Positions 27,601 through 37,115 of a DNA stretch of 64,000 nt are shown one piece after another. The notes under the pieces were generated by a model, which did not search any database, had not been told where the DNA came from, and worked only from the letters and a program-made list of their open reading frames with translations. Each line of letters begins with the position of its first letter. The first letter of the stretch is position 1. The position numbers were made by a program, and so were the translations under genes. The stretch is from DALYLB01 sp033763135 (GTDB lineage: Bacteria > Acidobacteriota > Blastocatellia > RBC074). The DNA is taken from contig JANRKY010000229.1 in assembly GCA_033763135.1 (NCBI GenBank), positions 1 through 64,000 on the forward strand, written 5' to 3'.

Positions 27601-30600
27601 CTGAAGTGCGCGGCAAGAATCGCATCCACCCGCGCGCGCGAGGTTTCGAAATAATCGACCGCCGTCGACCAGACGACGAAATCGTCCGATGAATAGAGGT
27701 CTCGCGCTTCGAACTTTCCATTTTCGCCGGCGCTGCGAATGATGACGGTCCAGCGAATGCCGGTCACCGCCAGGTCGAGTTCGCAGGGCCTTCCCCAGCG
27801 ATCGCGAAGCGCGTCGAAATCGAGCCCGCTCCGCGCCATCTGCTGTCGGAAGAGAAGCGGATCGAGCGTCGGGGCCGCTTCGCGATCGAGAAACTCGCGC
27901 TGAAATCGCGCAATGCGATCGCCGATCGGCTTGAAATACGGCCGGCTCACGGTCATCGCCACGAAATCGTCCGTGGTGCCGCGCTTTTCGTCGGGCCCGC
28001 CGCTGAAGATCTTCAGGACATCCATTTCGCGCTCGATCGAAAACGTCGCGTGATACGGCGCCCCCCAGGGATCGGCCAGTTCATCGAGGCGCTTGCCCGC
28101 GGCGCGCAAAACACGGTCCAGCGACGCATCATCGATCGGATATTCGCCCGTCTTCTGATACGTCTCGTCGAGAGCGGTTTTGAGCGGATCGAGTTCGGCC
28201 GCGATCGCCTTGCCGAAGACGGCGCGCGCGTATTGATTTCCCTGCCCGCCGATCACCAGCCGCGGCTCATAGCCATCGTCGTGAAACAGCGCCTCGGCCA
28301 CGAGGTCGAGCCCGGCGGGCAACGGTTTCGTCATATCGAGCTTTCTCAGCACCGGCGTCGAGACGCCCGCCAAGGCCCCGTATCGGGCGAAATAGCTGCC
28401 GAGATAATCGAAATAGCCGCCGCCCCCGCTGAACTCGCGATCGGTTCGCGCTCGTTCCTCGACGGCGCTGTCGATCACCGTGACGCCGACCGCGCTCTCG
28501 ATCGGGCGCCCCTCGGGCGAGAGCATGCGAAAACTGGCGCGAACCTCCTCGCCGGGACGATACTCGGCGCGATCCAGTTGCGCCGTCAGCCGCAGCTCCC
28601 GATCCCGCGGGAAGATCACCTGACGCCGGGCGGGCCGAATTTCGCGCGCGCCGGGCGCCATGTCCGCCGTGATCGTGAGTACATCGACGAACTCGCGGCG
28701 CCCGGGAATGACGACGAACGCGCGGCCATTGCGAATTCGCACGGGCTGCGAATGGAGCGTCTCCAGGTCGCGCGACAGGCTGAGAATGACATCCGCGTTC
28801 GCCTCGGTCGAAACGAGCTGGATTTCGATCGGCTCTCCCGGGCCATAGATGCTCTTGTCCGTCTCGATGCGCATCAGCCCCTGGCCATGCTCCCACAATG
28901 TATTCTCAAGCCTTCCGGTCGCGCCCTTTCCATCGCGGGCGGCCAAAACGAGCGCGACCTCCTTCTCCCAATCGCGAAGCCGCAGCCCCGCGACCTTCGC
29001 GACGCCGTAGCGATTGGTCCGGACCGTCCGCAGCGGCTCTTCGATAAATTCATCGCGCGAGGCCCGGACGGAATCGAGGCCGACCTTCTGCCCGATCGCG
29101 ACCGCGCACGAAGCCGGCGTTCCGTCGGCGTACGAGGTCGAGACAAAGAACCGCACCGGCAGGCTCTTCGTCTGCTGATTCCCCCCGATGACATAGACGT
29201 GAATGGCGTCCCGCGTCACGCGCAGGTCGAAGCGGCGCTGCTCGGTCCGGCCGGTCGTCTCGTCCGTGAAATAGGCGGCGTAGGTCCGGTCGGCAAAGCG
29301 GCGATACGACTCTTCCTTCAGATCCTGATGCGCGTCGAAGAGGTCGATCCGCGCGACGAACCGCCCCGCATCGTCCGTCTCGCCCTCGTATTTCTCGGCC
29401 TCATCGATCTCCCACTTCTGCTGGCGATAGTTCCACTCGCGTTCGCGTTCGCGCACGACGCGCACGCGGCCGCGTTTGACGGGCCGACCGAAAAGATAGT
29501 CGGCGCGGATCTCGACCTCCGCGTTCTGCCCGGCGAGATAGAAGGCGCGATCGGGCTTTGCCTTCACCGCGAAGTTCGGCAGGTCATAGCGGCTGATGCG
29601 AACGCGCAGTTCGCGCTCCCCGCCCCGATCGTCATCCTCGAAATCGGCGCGAATCGTGTATTCGCCAAGGCGGGCGTTTTCGGGAATCTGCCAGTCGATG
29701 CTCGCGATGCCGAAGCGCGTGGTCGTCGCATCGGCGCGGAACTGCAGCGTGCCTTCAGGATCGGTGACGCTGAAGTTCAGCTTCGCCTTCGCGATTGCGC
29801 GCCGCATGAAATCAAAGGCGAGGCTCCGGACGTGCAGCGTCTGCCCGGGCTGATAGATCGGCTTGTCGGTCGTCAGCATCAGGTCGGTGGGGCCGAGATG
29901 GTCGCTGTTCAGATCCTCTTCGACTTCGTGTCTGAATTCGCCGCGAACGCCCGCGAACTCGACCTTTCCATCGAGAATCTCCACATCTCGCGGCAGGTCG
30001 AAATCGAGCGCCACGTGGCCGCGCGCATCGGTCAGGCCCGCCGCCTTGAACTCGTCCCGCTGATCGTTGTCGAACGCGAGCCGGGCGGTGATCGCGACGC
30101 CGCGCACCGGCCGCAGCGTGATCGGATGAACGGCGCGGACGTGCGCGCGATAGCGCTTTCCCGGATACGGATAGGCCGAGGCCAGCACGTGCAACTCGAA
30201 GAGATCCGGCGTGATTTCGGAGAGCGCAATGATGCCTGTGATGGTCGCGCCCGCTCCCGCATCGGGCGCGACCCGATATCGCAGCCGTCGCCACAGCGCT
30301 TCCTGGTCCGACGACGTCTTCAGCGGCAAGGGGATCGTGACCGCGCTCGCGCCGGGCCGGATCGATTCGCGGCGCTCGGCCATGGCCTCCACGCGCCCCT
30401 TCGGATCGAGCCATTCGAGGCGAACCATCGCCTGCGCGACGCGCCCCGTCAGGTTCTCGACGGCAAGCGCGACGCGGGTCTCTCCCTTCTCCAGCCGGAC
30501 GCGCGTCGCGGACTCGTCCACGCGCATCCCGCCCTCCACCGCCCGCGCCCCGCCCGTCTGCATCGCGGCGGCCAGCAGACACAACAATCCCAGACCGAGC

Positions 30601-30614
30601 AACCGATGTCGCAT
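24654..30614 (-). CDS. Alpha-2-macroglobulin family protein with thioester and inserted modules
   Basis: A 1986-residue secreted protein. The signal peptide is at about 1-26 and has no lipobox Cys. MG2 hallmark TTDKPIYQPGQTLHVR is near 245. The A2M region (WRPMIETDRHGRAVATFKLADN) is in the middle, and the thioester GCAEQ has Cys1493 and Gln1496. The helical thioester domain and receptor-binding-like end follow. Such proteins trap attacking proteases. Two insertions are unusual. About residues 810-1100 hold three repeats resembling the GspG pseudopilin C-terminus (DPWGAPY ... TTDDF; DRWGRPC ... SDDF; DAWGNAW ... PDDF). About 1125-1205 hold a carboxypeptidase-regulatory domain. The usual companion pbpC is absent. 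GGAGG lies 7 bases before the start. Confidence 0.9.
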   Translation of the reverse strand: MRHRLLGLGLLCLLAAAMQTGGARAVEGGMRVDESATRVRLEKGETRVALAVENLTGRVAQAMVRLEWLDPKGRVEAMAERRESIRPGASAVTIPLPLKTSSDQEALWRRLRYRVAPDAGAGATITGIIALSEITPDLFELHVLASAYPYPGKRYRAHVRAVHPITLRPVRGVAITARLAFDNDQRDEFKAAGLTDARGHVALDFDLPRDVEILDGKVEFAGVRGEFRHEVEEDLNSDHLGPTDLMLTTDKPIYQPGQTLHVRSLAFDFMRRAIAKAKLNFSVTDPEGTLQFRADATTTRFGIASIDWQIPENARLGEYTIRADFEDDDRGGERELRVRISRYDLPNFAVKAKPDRAFYLAGQNAEVEIRADYLFGRPVKRGRVRVVREREREWNYRQQKWEIDEAEKYEGETDDAGRFVARIDLFDAHQDLKEESYRRFADRTYAAYFTDETTGRTEQRRFDLRVTRDAIHVYVIGGNQQTKSLPVRFFVSTSYADGTPASCAVAIGQKVGLDSVRASRDEFIEEPLRTVRTNRYGVAKVAGLRLRDWEKEVALVLAARDGKGATGRLENTLWEHGQGLMRIETDKSIYGPGEPIEIQLVSTEANADVILSLSRDLETLHSQPVRIRNGRAFVVIPGRREFVDVLTITADMAPGAREIRPARRQVIFPRDRELRLTAQLDRAEYRPGEEVRASFRMLSPEGRPIESAVGVTVIDSAVEERARTDREFSGGGGYFDYLGSYFARYGALAGVSTPVLRKLDMTKPLPAGLDLVAEALFHDDGYEPRLVIGGQGNQYARAVFGKAIAAELDPLKTALDETYQKTGEYPIDDASLDRVLRAAGKRLDELADPWGAPYHATFSIEREMDVLKIFSGGPDEKRGTTDDFVAMTVSRPYFKPIGDRIARFQREFLDREAAPTLDPLLFRQQMARSGLDFDALRDRWGRPCELDLAVTGIRWTVIIRSAGENGKFEARDLYSSDDFVVWSTAVDYFETSRARVDAILAAHFRATAEFPENESQLRAVLERGGLPASAYRDAWGNAWRALFSNRFRYADRAVISYDNLQSAGQPKSQMKPVTQRINFILLRSSGADGRPESPDDFTLAEFSRVYSERTGQDSAAKPLAGGTIQTGDAGALSGVVIDPTGAAIAGASVRATNLATGQTHQVRTEEAGDFLIRNLSAGRYEVRCESPGFKAMIVVDVPVQSQTMTTLNLTLDVGTVSEAVAVTGAGAEMQTEANSMMAAQVADLPGNGRGAAGLAKLAPGAQLAMRSDSSTPRLREHFQETLVWRPMIETDRHGRAVATFKLADNITTWKMKVVGSTADGEIAVAEKEFAAFQPFFAEHDPPRVLTEGDEISLPVVLRNYLPRPQTVEAVMKPESWFTLLGPARKRAEIAAGDAARVLFDFRAAASIRDGRQRVTAIGVEAGDAIERPVNVHPDGEEVTQAASAVFADAGAMELFIAENAIPGSSRAELKIYPNLLAHALESIEGILQRPHGCAEQTISTSYPNVMALRSLRGQDERAPEIAAKARRYAQRGYERLLGYRGEDGGFSYWGFGESDLALTAYAVRFLTDARPFVAVDEEVVEKARQWLIKNQQPDGRWIARFWGREEDSRRTALQTAFVARVLAIDAAAGAKLDPARAAALKRALDYLARRAEEIDEPYLIASLALALLDAGDRPAAEKPLARLRSLAREEAGGAYWNLETNTPFYGWGLAGRIESTALVVKALRQAGTKDDELANRGLLFLMRNKDRYGVWLSTQATINVLDALVSLNDARGDMADAGGQAEIFVNGRRLAAIALPPADRLSSPIAMDLGALLTPGRNRVEIRRSGNAARATAQLVETHYEPWTNASAARREALRPGAASALRLSVQFDKSTAAIGETVTCRVTAERIGHRGYGMLLGEIGLPPGAEVDRASLERAVKEAGWDLNHYDVLPDRLVVYLWPRAGGTDFSFTFRPRYGIRAQTAPSTLYDYYNPEARVALAPVRFVVR

Positions 30615-30763
30615 ACGGCATCCTCCGATTCGCTGTTTTGTTCGTGTCCCAGCATTCGCCGCGAGCCTGACCGGGAAGCTCGCCGCTCTGATTTTGGTGA
30701 TGATCGCGGGAAACCGAATCGCCTCCCGCCAGCTCAGGAACGCGCCGCCCCATCCGCCTTGCG

Positions 30764-30795
30764 CAAAAAAAGAGGCTCCGTCGCCGGAGCCCCTT
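30764..30795 (-). terminator. Rho-independent terminator of the TonB-dependent receptor gene
   Basis: On the minus strand GGCTCCG-GCGA-CGGAGCC is followed by TC and a run of seven T, about 30 bases past the receptor's stop codon. It separates the receptor gene from the alpha-2-macroglobulin gene. Confidence 0.9.
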
Positions 30796-30819
30796 TGAGT
30801 CGCGTACTGCGCGTTCGCT

Positions 30820-33800
30820 TTAGAAGTGGAACTTCAGGGCGAACTCGATGTTGCGCGGCGGACTGACCACGCTCGTGATGCGGCCGAACGTGTTCAGGTC
30901 GCTGAAGTTGCGATTCGGCGGCCCGAAGCTGGGCGTGTTGGTGAAGTTGAAGAACTCCGCCCGGAAGTCGAAGAAGCGCGACTCCGTCAGGTGGAACTTC
31001 TTGCCCAACCCGAAATCCCAGTTCACATAGCCCGGCGCGCGCAGGATGCCGACGCCGGAATTGCCGAGGCTTCCCCGCGCGGGCAGGGCGAACGCCGCGA
31101 CGTTGATCCAGTTGTCGATTGTCGGATTGTCGCGGGTCGGATCGCCGATCAGATTCGGTCGGCCGCCGCCGCGCGGGTTCTGGAGCGAGACGTCCGTCGC
31201 CTGCACCGTGACCGGGAATCCCGAGTGCATGCTCAGAATGCTGTTGAGGCCCCAGCCTCCCAGCACGCCATTCACGAAGGGATGCCAGTCCGCGCCGAAG
31301 CTGCGCCCCTTGCCGAACGGAACATCATAGGTGCCCGACCAGACGAAGTTGTGACGCGCATCGAAGAAGGCCGGCCCGTAATCCCGGCGACGATTGAAGT
31401 TGTCCGAAGGATACGCGCCCTGCGAGGCGACGCCGCCCGAACCGTAATAGCCCAGGTTGTCGGTCATCGTCTTGCTGAGCGTGTACGACAGCATGAACTC
31501 GGCCCCCTTGGTCAGCCGCTGACGCGCCGACACCTGCAGGCCATGATAGTTGCTGCGCGCCCACGAATCGGTGCCGCTGATGTTGGTCACGAGCGGCAGG
31601 ACCGAATAGAGGACGCGACGCGTGTTGAGCGGCGCCCACGTCGTCGGATCGCCCGTTCCCGGAAGGGCCTGGTTCCAGTCGGTCGGCGCGACCAGGTGAT
31701 CGGCCTTGTGGCCGACATAGGCCGCCGTAACCGACGTGCTGCCCGACACCTGATACTCGAGCGCCAGGTTCCACTGCTGCGTGAACTGCGGACGCAGGTC
31801 CGGGTTCCAGACGCGAATCAGCCCCGAAGGAACGTTGCGAACGATCACGTCGGTGAAGCCCTTCGTGATCGTGCCCGCGCCCGTGGTCTGGTCATACGTC
31901 TGATCCGCTTCCGAGAAGAGCGGCGGATTGAGCGGCAGGCGCAGGTTCGACCCTGTGCCTTCCATGTACTGCGTGATGCCGTATCCGGCGCGCACCACCA
32001 GCTTGTTGTTGAACATCGCGGGCGTCCACGCGAAGCCGACGCGCGGCTCGAAGCCCTTGTAGTACGCGTTGTAGAGCGCGCGGCTGTTGCCGTCGCGGCC
32101 GGCGAACAGCTGTTTGCCGGTGCGCAGGTCGAAGTTCGACTGCCGATCCTTGACCTCGATCACGGGCGAGGTGTACTCCCATCGCATGCCGAGATTGAGC
32201 GTCAGGTTCGGACGGACCTTGAAATCGTCCTGGAAGAAGACGCCGATGCGATTCTGGCGGTGCCCCCAGGTGCCGCTGTTGCTGCCGACGCTCTTGTTCG
32301 AGAGCAGATCGAGCAGGAAGTCGGCGAACGGCAGGCCCGTGAAGCGACCGTCGTACGTGAAGCCGCCCAGCAGCCCGTTGTTTCCGGGATAGAAACGGTT
32401 CTGCTGGTACCGCTGCAACTGGCCGCCCATCTTGAAGGAGTGGCGTCCGCGCAGGATCGTCAGGTTGTCGCCATAGTGGAACGTGTTGGTCACGTTGTCT
32501 TCGTTGACGGCGCGCGTGCCGAACGAGACGCCGTTGCCGGCGGAAATGAAGGACAGGCCGGGAATCACCTGGCTCCCGGGAATGCCGGCCTTGGCGTTGA
32601 GATTGCCGACGCCCGCCCAATCGAAAAAGTCGCTGATGAAGACGGCGCGGTTGAATCCGACGCGCGCTTCATTGATGACCGTCGGGCTGATCGTCCGCGT
32701 CCAGTTGAGCGCGATGTTCTGCGGACGCTGGAAGCTCTGCCCGGTGATGTTCACCGGCAGTGCGCCCTTGGTGCCCGCGTTGGTCGCGCGCTGGAACGAA
32801 TAGCGGCCCGAGACGTTGTCGTTGCTGGTGGCGCGCCAGTCGATCTTGCCGTCGACCTGCGAGCTGCCGAGTTCATTGGCCGTCACAACGTCGATCAGGC
32901 CGACCGCCGTGCCCGCCTGCAGGCGAGTCGGAAGCGGATAGAGGCTCGGATCGGCAAACAGCGCCTTGGCGACCGGATTGACGATGCGGTTGGCGGGAAT
33001 GATGTTCCCGGGGAAGCAGGCCGTGCGATCGGCCGTCGTGCAGGCGCCCGTCTTGAGCGGATCCCGGATCGGGGTCGTGAAGACCGACAGATCGCCCGTT
33101 CGCCACGCCGCCGGCGCAACGCCCGCGGCGCCCGCGCCGCCCGTGCGACGCTCGATTCCCTGATACGCCGCGAAGAAGAAGAGCTTCTCCCGGATGATCG
33201 GACCGCCCAGCGTTCCGCCGAAGATGTGCTGCCGAAACTTGGACTTGACGTTGACGTTGTTGCGCTTGTTGCCCCAGCTGTTGGCGTCGAGGGCCTCGTT
33301 GCGCAGGAACTCGAAGGCGTTCCCGTGGAACTGGTTCGTTCCGGCCTTCATCGTGGCGTTGACCGTCGATCCCGTCACGTTGCCGAACTCGGCCGACGAG
33401 TTGCTGGTCTCGACGCGGAACTCGGCGATGGCGTCGATATTCGGCTTGTAGCCGATGCGGTTGTCGATCGTCTCATCGACCGACACGCCGTCGAGCAGAA
33501 ACGCGTTGCCCTGTTCGCGGTTGCCGTTGGTGTAGGGGCGCCCCTGTCCGAGGACATCGTTGAATCCGCCCGGATTCGGGTTGATCGTGCCCGGCACGAG
33601 CAGCGTCAGCTGCTGGAAGTTGCGGCCGTTGAGCGGCAGCGCCGCGGTCGTGTTGCCCGAGATCACGCCGCCGACGGTGATGTTCTCCGTCTGCAGCACC
33701 GGCGCGACGTCCGAGACCGTGACGACGTCATTCACGCCGCCCACCTGCAGGGCCAGGTCGACGCGCGCCGTCTGGTTGACTTCCAGTTTGATTTCGTTCG

Positions 33801-34086
33801 AAACCAGTTTTTTGAATCCCGAGGCTTCGACGTTGATCACGTACGCGCCCACGGGCAGAAAGGGAATTCGGTAGGTGCCCGAATCAGAGGTCTGGGCCGT
33901 ATATTCGAGCTTCGTGCCCTGATTCGTGGCGGTGACTTTGACGTTGGGCAGGGCCGCCCCTTGCGGGTCGGTCACGGTGCCGGTCAGCGTCGCCGTGTAC
34001 GTCTGCGCCGCCGCCCCGGTCCACGAAGTCATGACGACCCCGAGAACGAGCAGACAGGCCCAGAACGCTTTCGCTGTGGTCTTCAT
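30820..34086 (-). CDS. TonB-dependent receptor with carboxypeptidase-regulatory domain (Oar-like)
   Basis: A 1088-residue outer-membrane protein. The signal peptide is about 1-28 (ending GAAAQ). A carboxypeptidase-regulatory-like domain follows (TGTVTDPQGAALPNVKVTATN, about 31-120), then a plug domain with LPLNGRNFQQL and a long barrel rich in alternating aromatic strands. It ends ALKFHF with a C-terminal Phe, the BAM-recognition signature. Proteins of this layout are highly amplified in Acidobacteriota and are thought to take up large or complex organic ligands; the ligand is unknown. AGGAGAAG precedes the ATG, and a strong terminator follows the stop. Confidence 0.93.
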   Translation of the reverse strand: MKTTAKAFWACLLVLGVVMTSWTGAAAQTYTATLTGTVTDPQGAALPNVKVTATNQGTKLEYTAQTSDSGTYRIPFLPVGAYVINVEASGFKKLVSNEIKLEVNQTARVDLALQVGGVNDVVTVSDVAPVLQTENITVGGVISGNTTAALPLNGRNFQQLTLLVPGTINPNPGGFNDVLGQGRPYTNGNREQGNAFLLDGVSVDETIDNRIGYKPNIDAIAEFRVETSNSSAEFGNVTGSTVNATMKAGTNQFHGNAFEFLRNEALDANSWGNKRNNVNVKSKFRQHIFGGTLGGPIIREKLFFFAAYQGIERRTGGAGAAGVAPAAWRTGDLSVFTTPIRDPLKTGACTTADRTACFPGNIIPANRIVNPVAKALFADPSLYPLPTRLQAGTAVGLIDVVTANELGSSQVDGKIDWRATSNDNVSGRYSFQRATNAGTKGALPVNITGQSFQRPQNIALNWTRTISPTVINEARVGFNRAVFISDFFDWAGVGNLNAKAGIPGSQVIPGLSFISAGNGVSFGTRAVNEDNVTNTFHYGDNLTILRGRHSFKMGGQLQRYQQNRFYPGNNGLLGGFTYDGRFTGLPFADFLLDLLSNKSVGSNSGTWGHRQNRIGVFFQDDFKVRPNLTLNLGMRWEYTSPVIEVKDRQSNFDLRTGKQLFAGRDGNSRALYNAYYKGFEPRVGFAWTPAMFNNKLVVRAGYGITQYMEGTGSNLRLPLNPPLFSEADQTYDQTTGAGTITKGFTDVIVRNVPSGLIRVWNPDLRPQFTQQWNLALEYQVSGSTSVTAAYVGHKADHLVAPTDWNQALPGTGDPTTWAPLNTRRVLYSVLPLVTNISGTDSWARSNYHGLQVSARQRLTKGAEFMLSYTLSKTMTDNLGYYGSGGVASQGAYPSDNFNRRRDYGPAFFDARHNFVWSGTYDVPFGKGRSFGADWHPFVNGVLGGWGLNSILSMHSGFPVTVQATDVSLQNPRGGGRPNLIGDPTRDNPTIDNWINVAAFALPARGSLGNSGVGILRAPGYVNWDFGLGKKFHLTESRFFDFRAEFFNFTNTPSFGPPNRNFSDLNTFGRITSVVSPPRNIEFALKFHF

Positions 34087-34427
34087 ATATCCACTTCTCC
34101 TTCTAGAGTAGAGGTTTATCCGTCCTGAAGCCCGCGGCTGAATTCTGCATCCAGTCGCGGCCTCTTTCCATCATCAACCACAGCAAAGCTAGTCTTGAGT
34201 TCAATCCAATCAAAAAAAAATGATTTCTGATTCTGGTTCCATCAATAGGTCAATCAATTGTTGAAGTATAGACAATCCCGCGAACGGGATCAAATGAAAG
34301 AAGTCCGAAGAGCGCCGGGCCGAAAGGCTCCATCGTCATCCTGGCCTGGGGCCTTCCTTCTCCCGGTCGATGCGATTTTGCGCCGGAGCGGTTCCCGTAT
34401 TCGAAAAAAAATGGTACACAGATTCGC
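34087..34427. other. Divergent intergenic region between receptor and DapA-family genes
   Basis: 341 bases without a gene. An AT-rich block (about 34195-34270) includes a nine-A run and probably holds the promoters of both flanking genes. No confident -35/-10 pair is called. The receptor's ribosome-binding site lies at the left edge. Confidence 0.5.
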
Positions 34428-35366
34428 ATGAAAACCACACCTGTGACGCTCGAAGATCTGCGCGGAGTCTTTCCGGTGCCGCCGCTGGCGCGCAAGCGAA
34501 CGCCGGGCCGGGAGCTCGATTTCGAAGAGAACGACCGCATCGTCCGGCACATCGCGTCGGGAGGAATGACGCGATTTCTGTATGGGGGCAATGCGTTTTT
34601 GTATCACATCACGCTGGCGGAGTACGAGCAGCTGCTCGACTGGCTGACGGGGTTGGAGGACGGCTTCTGGGCGATCCCGAGCCTCGGTCCGTCGTATGGG
34701 CGGGCGATCGACCAGGCGGCGATTCTGCGCCGGCACAAGTTTCCGGCGGTGATGGCGCTGCCGTGCGCCGATCCGCGCGATGCGCGCGGGCTGGAGCAGG
34801 GGCTGCGCGAGATCGCGGACGCGGCCGCCACGCCGCTGATCCTCTATTTGAAGGAAGAGAACAATTTCGGGGCGGACAAGGAGGCGGGGCTCGATGTGGT
34901 CGCGCGCCTGGTCGATGAAGGGATCTGCGTCTCGATCAAGTACGCCGTCGTGCGGCAGGATCCGCGCGAGGACGCCTATCTTGCCTCGCTGCTCACGCGC
35001 GTGGACGCCGGCCGGGTCGTCAGCGGCATCGGCGAGCGGCCGGCCGTCGTGCATATGCGGGACTGGAAGCTGCCGGGCTTCACGACGGGGTCGGGCTGCA
35101 TCGCGCCGGCGCTGAGCAACGGCGTGTTCAATGAATGCGTCGCGGCCTCGTACGAGAAGGCCGACGCGCTGCGCGCGGAGTTTCTACCGCTGGAGGATCT
35201 GCGCGATGCGTGGAGCCCCGCGAAGGTGCTCCATTACGGAACGAAGCTCGCGGGCGTGGCCGAGACCGGCCCCGTGCCGCCGTTTCTCTCTTCGCTGAGC
35301 GAGGAGCAACTGAATGAACTCGCGCCCGTCGCGGCGACCTTGAAGCGAAAGAACGAATCGTCATGA
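34428..35366 (+). CDS. Dihydrodipicolinate synthase/N-acetylneuraminate lyase family protein
   Basis: A 312-residue TIM-barrel lyase of the DapA superfamily, which cleaves or dehydrates 2-keto acids through a lysine Schiff base. Tyr140 (LILYLKEEN) and Lys171 (CVSIKYAVVR) sit at the expected catalytic positions. It overlaps the following IlvD/Edd-family dehydratase by 4 bases (ATGA), so the pair is coupled. A reasonable inference is that it processes the 2-keto-3-deoxy sugar acid made by that dehydratase, as aldolase or dehydratase. The exact sugar is not readable. The sequence is divergent from typical KdgD and DapA. Confidence 0.83.
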   Translation: MKTTPVTLEDLRGVFPVPPLARKRTPGRELDFEENDRIVRHIASGGMTRFLYGGNAFLYHITLAEYEQLLDWLTGLEDGFWAIPSLGPSYGRAIDQAAILRRHKFPAVMALPCADPRDARGLEQGLREIADAAATPLILYLKEENNFGADKEAGLDVVARLVDEGICVSIKYAVVRQDPREDAYLASLLTRVDAGRVVSGIGERPAVVHMRDWKLPGFTTGSGCIAPALSNGVFNECVAASYEKADALRAEFLPLEDLRDAWSPAKVLHYGTKLAGVAETGPVPPFLSSLSEEQLNELAPVAATLKRKNESS

Positions 35367-37084
35367 AACGAAAATCGCCCCAGGAACTTCGCAGCCATCG
35401 GTGGCTGGGCACGAACGACATGCGGTCGTTCGGCCACCGTTCGCGCACCAAGCAGATGGGATATGCCGCCGAGGATTACGCGGGCAAGCCGGTGATCGCG
35501 ATCCTCAACACGTGGAGCGATCTGAGCACGTGCCACAGCCATTTTCCGCAGCGGGTGGAAGAGGTCAAGCGCGGCGTCTGGCAGGCGGGCGGCTTCCCTG
35601 TCGAGCTGCCGGGGCTGGCGATCACCGAGATCTTCATGAAGCCGAGCCCGATGATGTACCGCAATCTGCTGGCGATGCAGACGGAAGAGATGCTGCGCAG
35701 CCAGCCGGTCGACGGCGTCGTGCTGATGGGCGGCTGCGACAAGACGACGCCCGGGCTGCTGATGGGCGCGTTCAGCATGAACCTGCCCGCGATCTATCTG
35801 CCGGCCGGGCCGATGCTGCGCGGCAACTGGAACGGACAGCCGCTGGGCAGCGGCTCGGATGTCTGGAAATACTGGGCCGAAAAGTGCGCGGGAAACATCG
35901 GCGATCGCGAATGGAACGAGATGGAGGACGGGATCGCGCGATCGGCCGGCGTCTGTATGACGATGGGGACGGCGTCGACGATGACCGCGGTCACCGAGGC
36001 GCTGGGGATGACGCTGCCGGGCGCCTCGTCGATTCCGGCGGTCGATGCGGGCCATTCGCGAATGGCGGCCGCCTGCGGCCGGCGCATCGTCGAGATGGTC
36101 TGGGAGGATCAGAAGCCCTCGGATCTGCTGACGATGGAATCGTTCGAAAACGCCGTCACCGCCGACATGGCCATCGGCGGTTCGACCAATGCGATCATTC
36201 ATCTGGTCGCGATGGCGGGACGCGCGGGCATCCGGTTCGATCTCAAAAAATTCGACGAGATCGCACAGCGCACGCCGATGGTCGCCAACATCCGCCCTTC
36301 CGGAAAATATCTGATGGAGGATTTCTATTATGCCGGGGGCTTGCGCGCGCTGCTCGAACAGATCCGGGGCCTGCTGCATCTCGACTGCCGGACCGTCAAC
36401 GGCGCCACGCTCGGCGAGAATATCGCCGGCGCGAAGGTGCATCACCCCGACGTGATCCGATCGATCGAGAACCCCGTCTCGGCGATCGGCGGAACCGCCG
36501 TGGTCTATGGCAATCTCGCGCCCGACGGGGCCGTGATCAAGCCGACGGCGGCCGACGAGCGGCTCTGGCGGCACACGGGCCGCGCGGTGGTCTTCAAGGA
36601 TTACAACGACCTCAAGGCGCGCATCGACGATGAGGACCTCGATGTCGATGCCGATTCCGTGATCGTGCTGCAATCGGCCGGCCCGCTCGGCGCGGGGATG
36701 CCCGAATGGGGCATGCTTCCGATCCCGAAGAAGCTGCTGCTCCAGGGCGTGCGCGACATGGTCCGCATCTCCGACGCCCGGATGAGCGGGACCTCCTACG
36801 GCGCCTGCGTGCTTCACGTCGCGCCCGAGAGCTTCATCGGCGGCCCGCTCGCCCTGGTTCGCGACGGCGACCGGATCGAGCTCGATGTTCCCAATCGCAA
36901 ACTGAATCTGCTCGTCGACGACGAAGAGCTCGCGCGGCGGCGCGCCGCCTGGACGCCGCCCGCGAAGCGCTATGAACGCGGCTATGGCGCCCTCTTCGCC
37001 CAGCACGTCACGCAGGCCGACCAGGGCTGCGACTTCGACTTCCTGCACGCCGGGGCGGCGACGCCCGAGCCGGAGATTCATTGA
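35363..37084 (+). CDS. IlvD/Edd family sugar-acid dehydratase
   Basis: A 573-residue Fe-S dehydratase. It resembles L-arabinonate/D-xylonate dehydratases more than the biosynthetic IlvD: NTWSDLSTCHSHF, MGGCDKTTPGLLMGA, GVCMTMGTASTM, and the end DQGCDFDFL. Cys57, Cys125 and Cys198 correspond to the three cluster ligands of that subgroup, and Lys127 of CDK is the expected carbamylated Mg-site residue. It should convert an aldonic acid to its 2-keto-3-deoxy acid, which the overlapping upstream DapA-family protein could then process. It lies in a sugar-acid gene neighbourhood. Confidence 0.92.
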   Translation: MKRKSPQELRSHRWLGTNDMRSFGHRSRTKQMGYAAEDYAGKPVIAILNTWSDLSTCHSHFPQRVEEVKRGVWQAGGFPVELPGLAITEIFMKPSPMMYRNLLAMQTEEMLRSQPVDGVVLMGGCDKTTPGLLMGAFSMNLPAIYLPAGPMLRGNWNGQPLGSGSDVWKYWAEKCAGNIGDREWNEMEDGIARSAGVCMTMGTASTMTAVTEALGMTLPGASSIPAVDAGHSRMAAACGRRIVEMVWEDQKPSDLLTMESFENAVTADMAIGGSTNAIIHLVAMAGRAGIRFDLKKFDEIAQRTPMVANIRPSGKYLMEDFYYAGGLRALLEQIRGLLHLDCRTVNGATLGENIAGAKVHHPDVIRSIENPVSAIGGTAVVYGNLAPDGAVIKPTAADERLWRHTGRAVVFKDYNDLKARIDDEDLDVDADSVIVLQSAGPLGAGMPEWGMLPIPKKLLLQGVRDMVRISDARMSGTSYGACVLHVAPESFIGGPLALVRDGDRIELDVPNRKLNLLVDDEELARRRAAWTPPAKRYERGYGALFAQHVTQADQGCDFDFLHAGAATPEPEIH

Positions 37085-37115
37085 TTCGCGGAGGCTTCGA
37101 CATATAATTCGCGTT

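Noticed and set aside
24600..30866. Two ~940-residue open frames antisense to the alpha-2-macroglobulin gene
   Set aside because: No protein-like domains; the thioester and MG2 motifs are on the minus strand.
30826..34128. 1100-residue open frame antisense to the TonB-dependent receptor
   Set aside because: Arg/Val/Glu-rich composition with no recognisable domain; it mirrors the codon bias of a clear receptor gene on the other strand.
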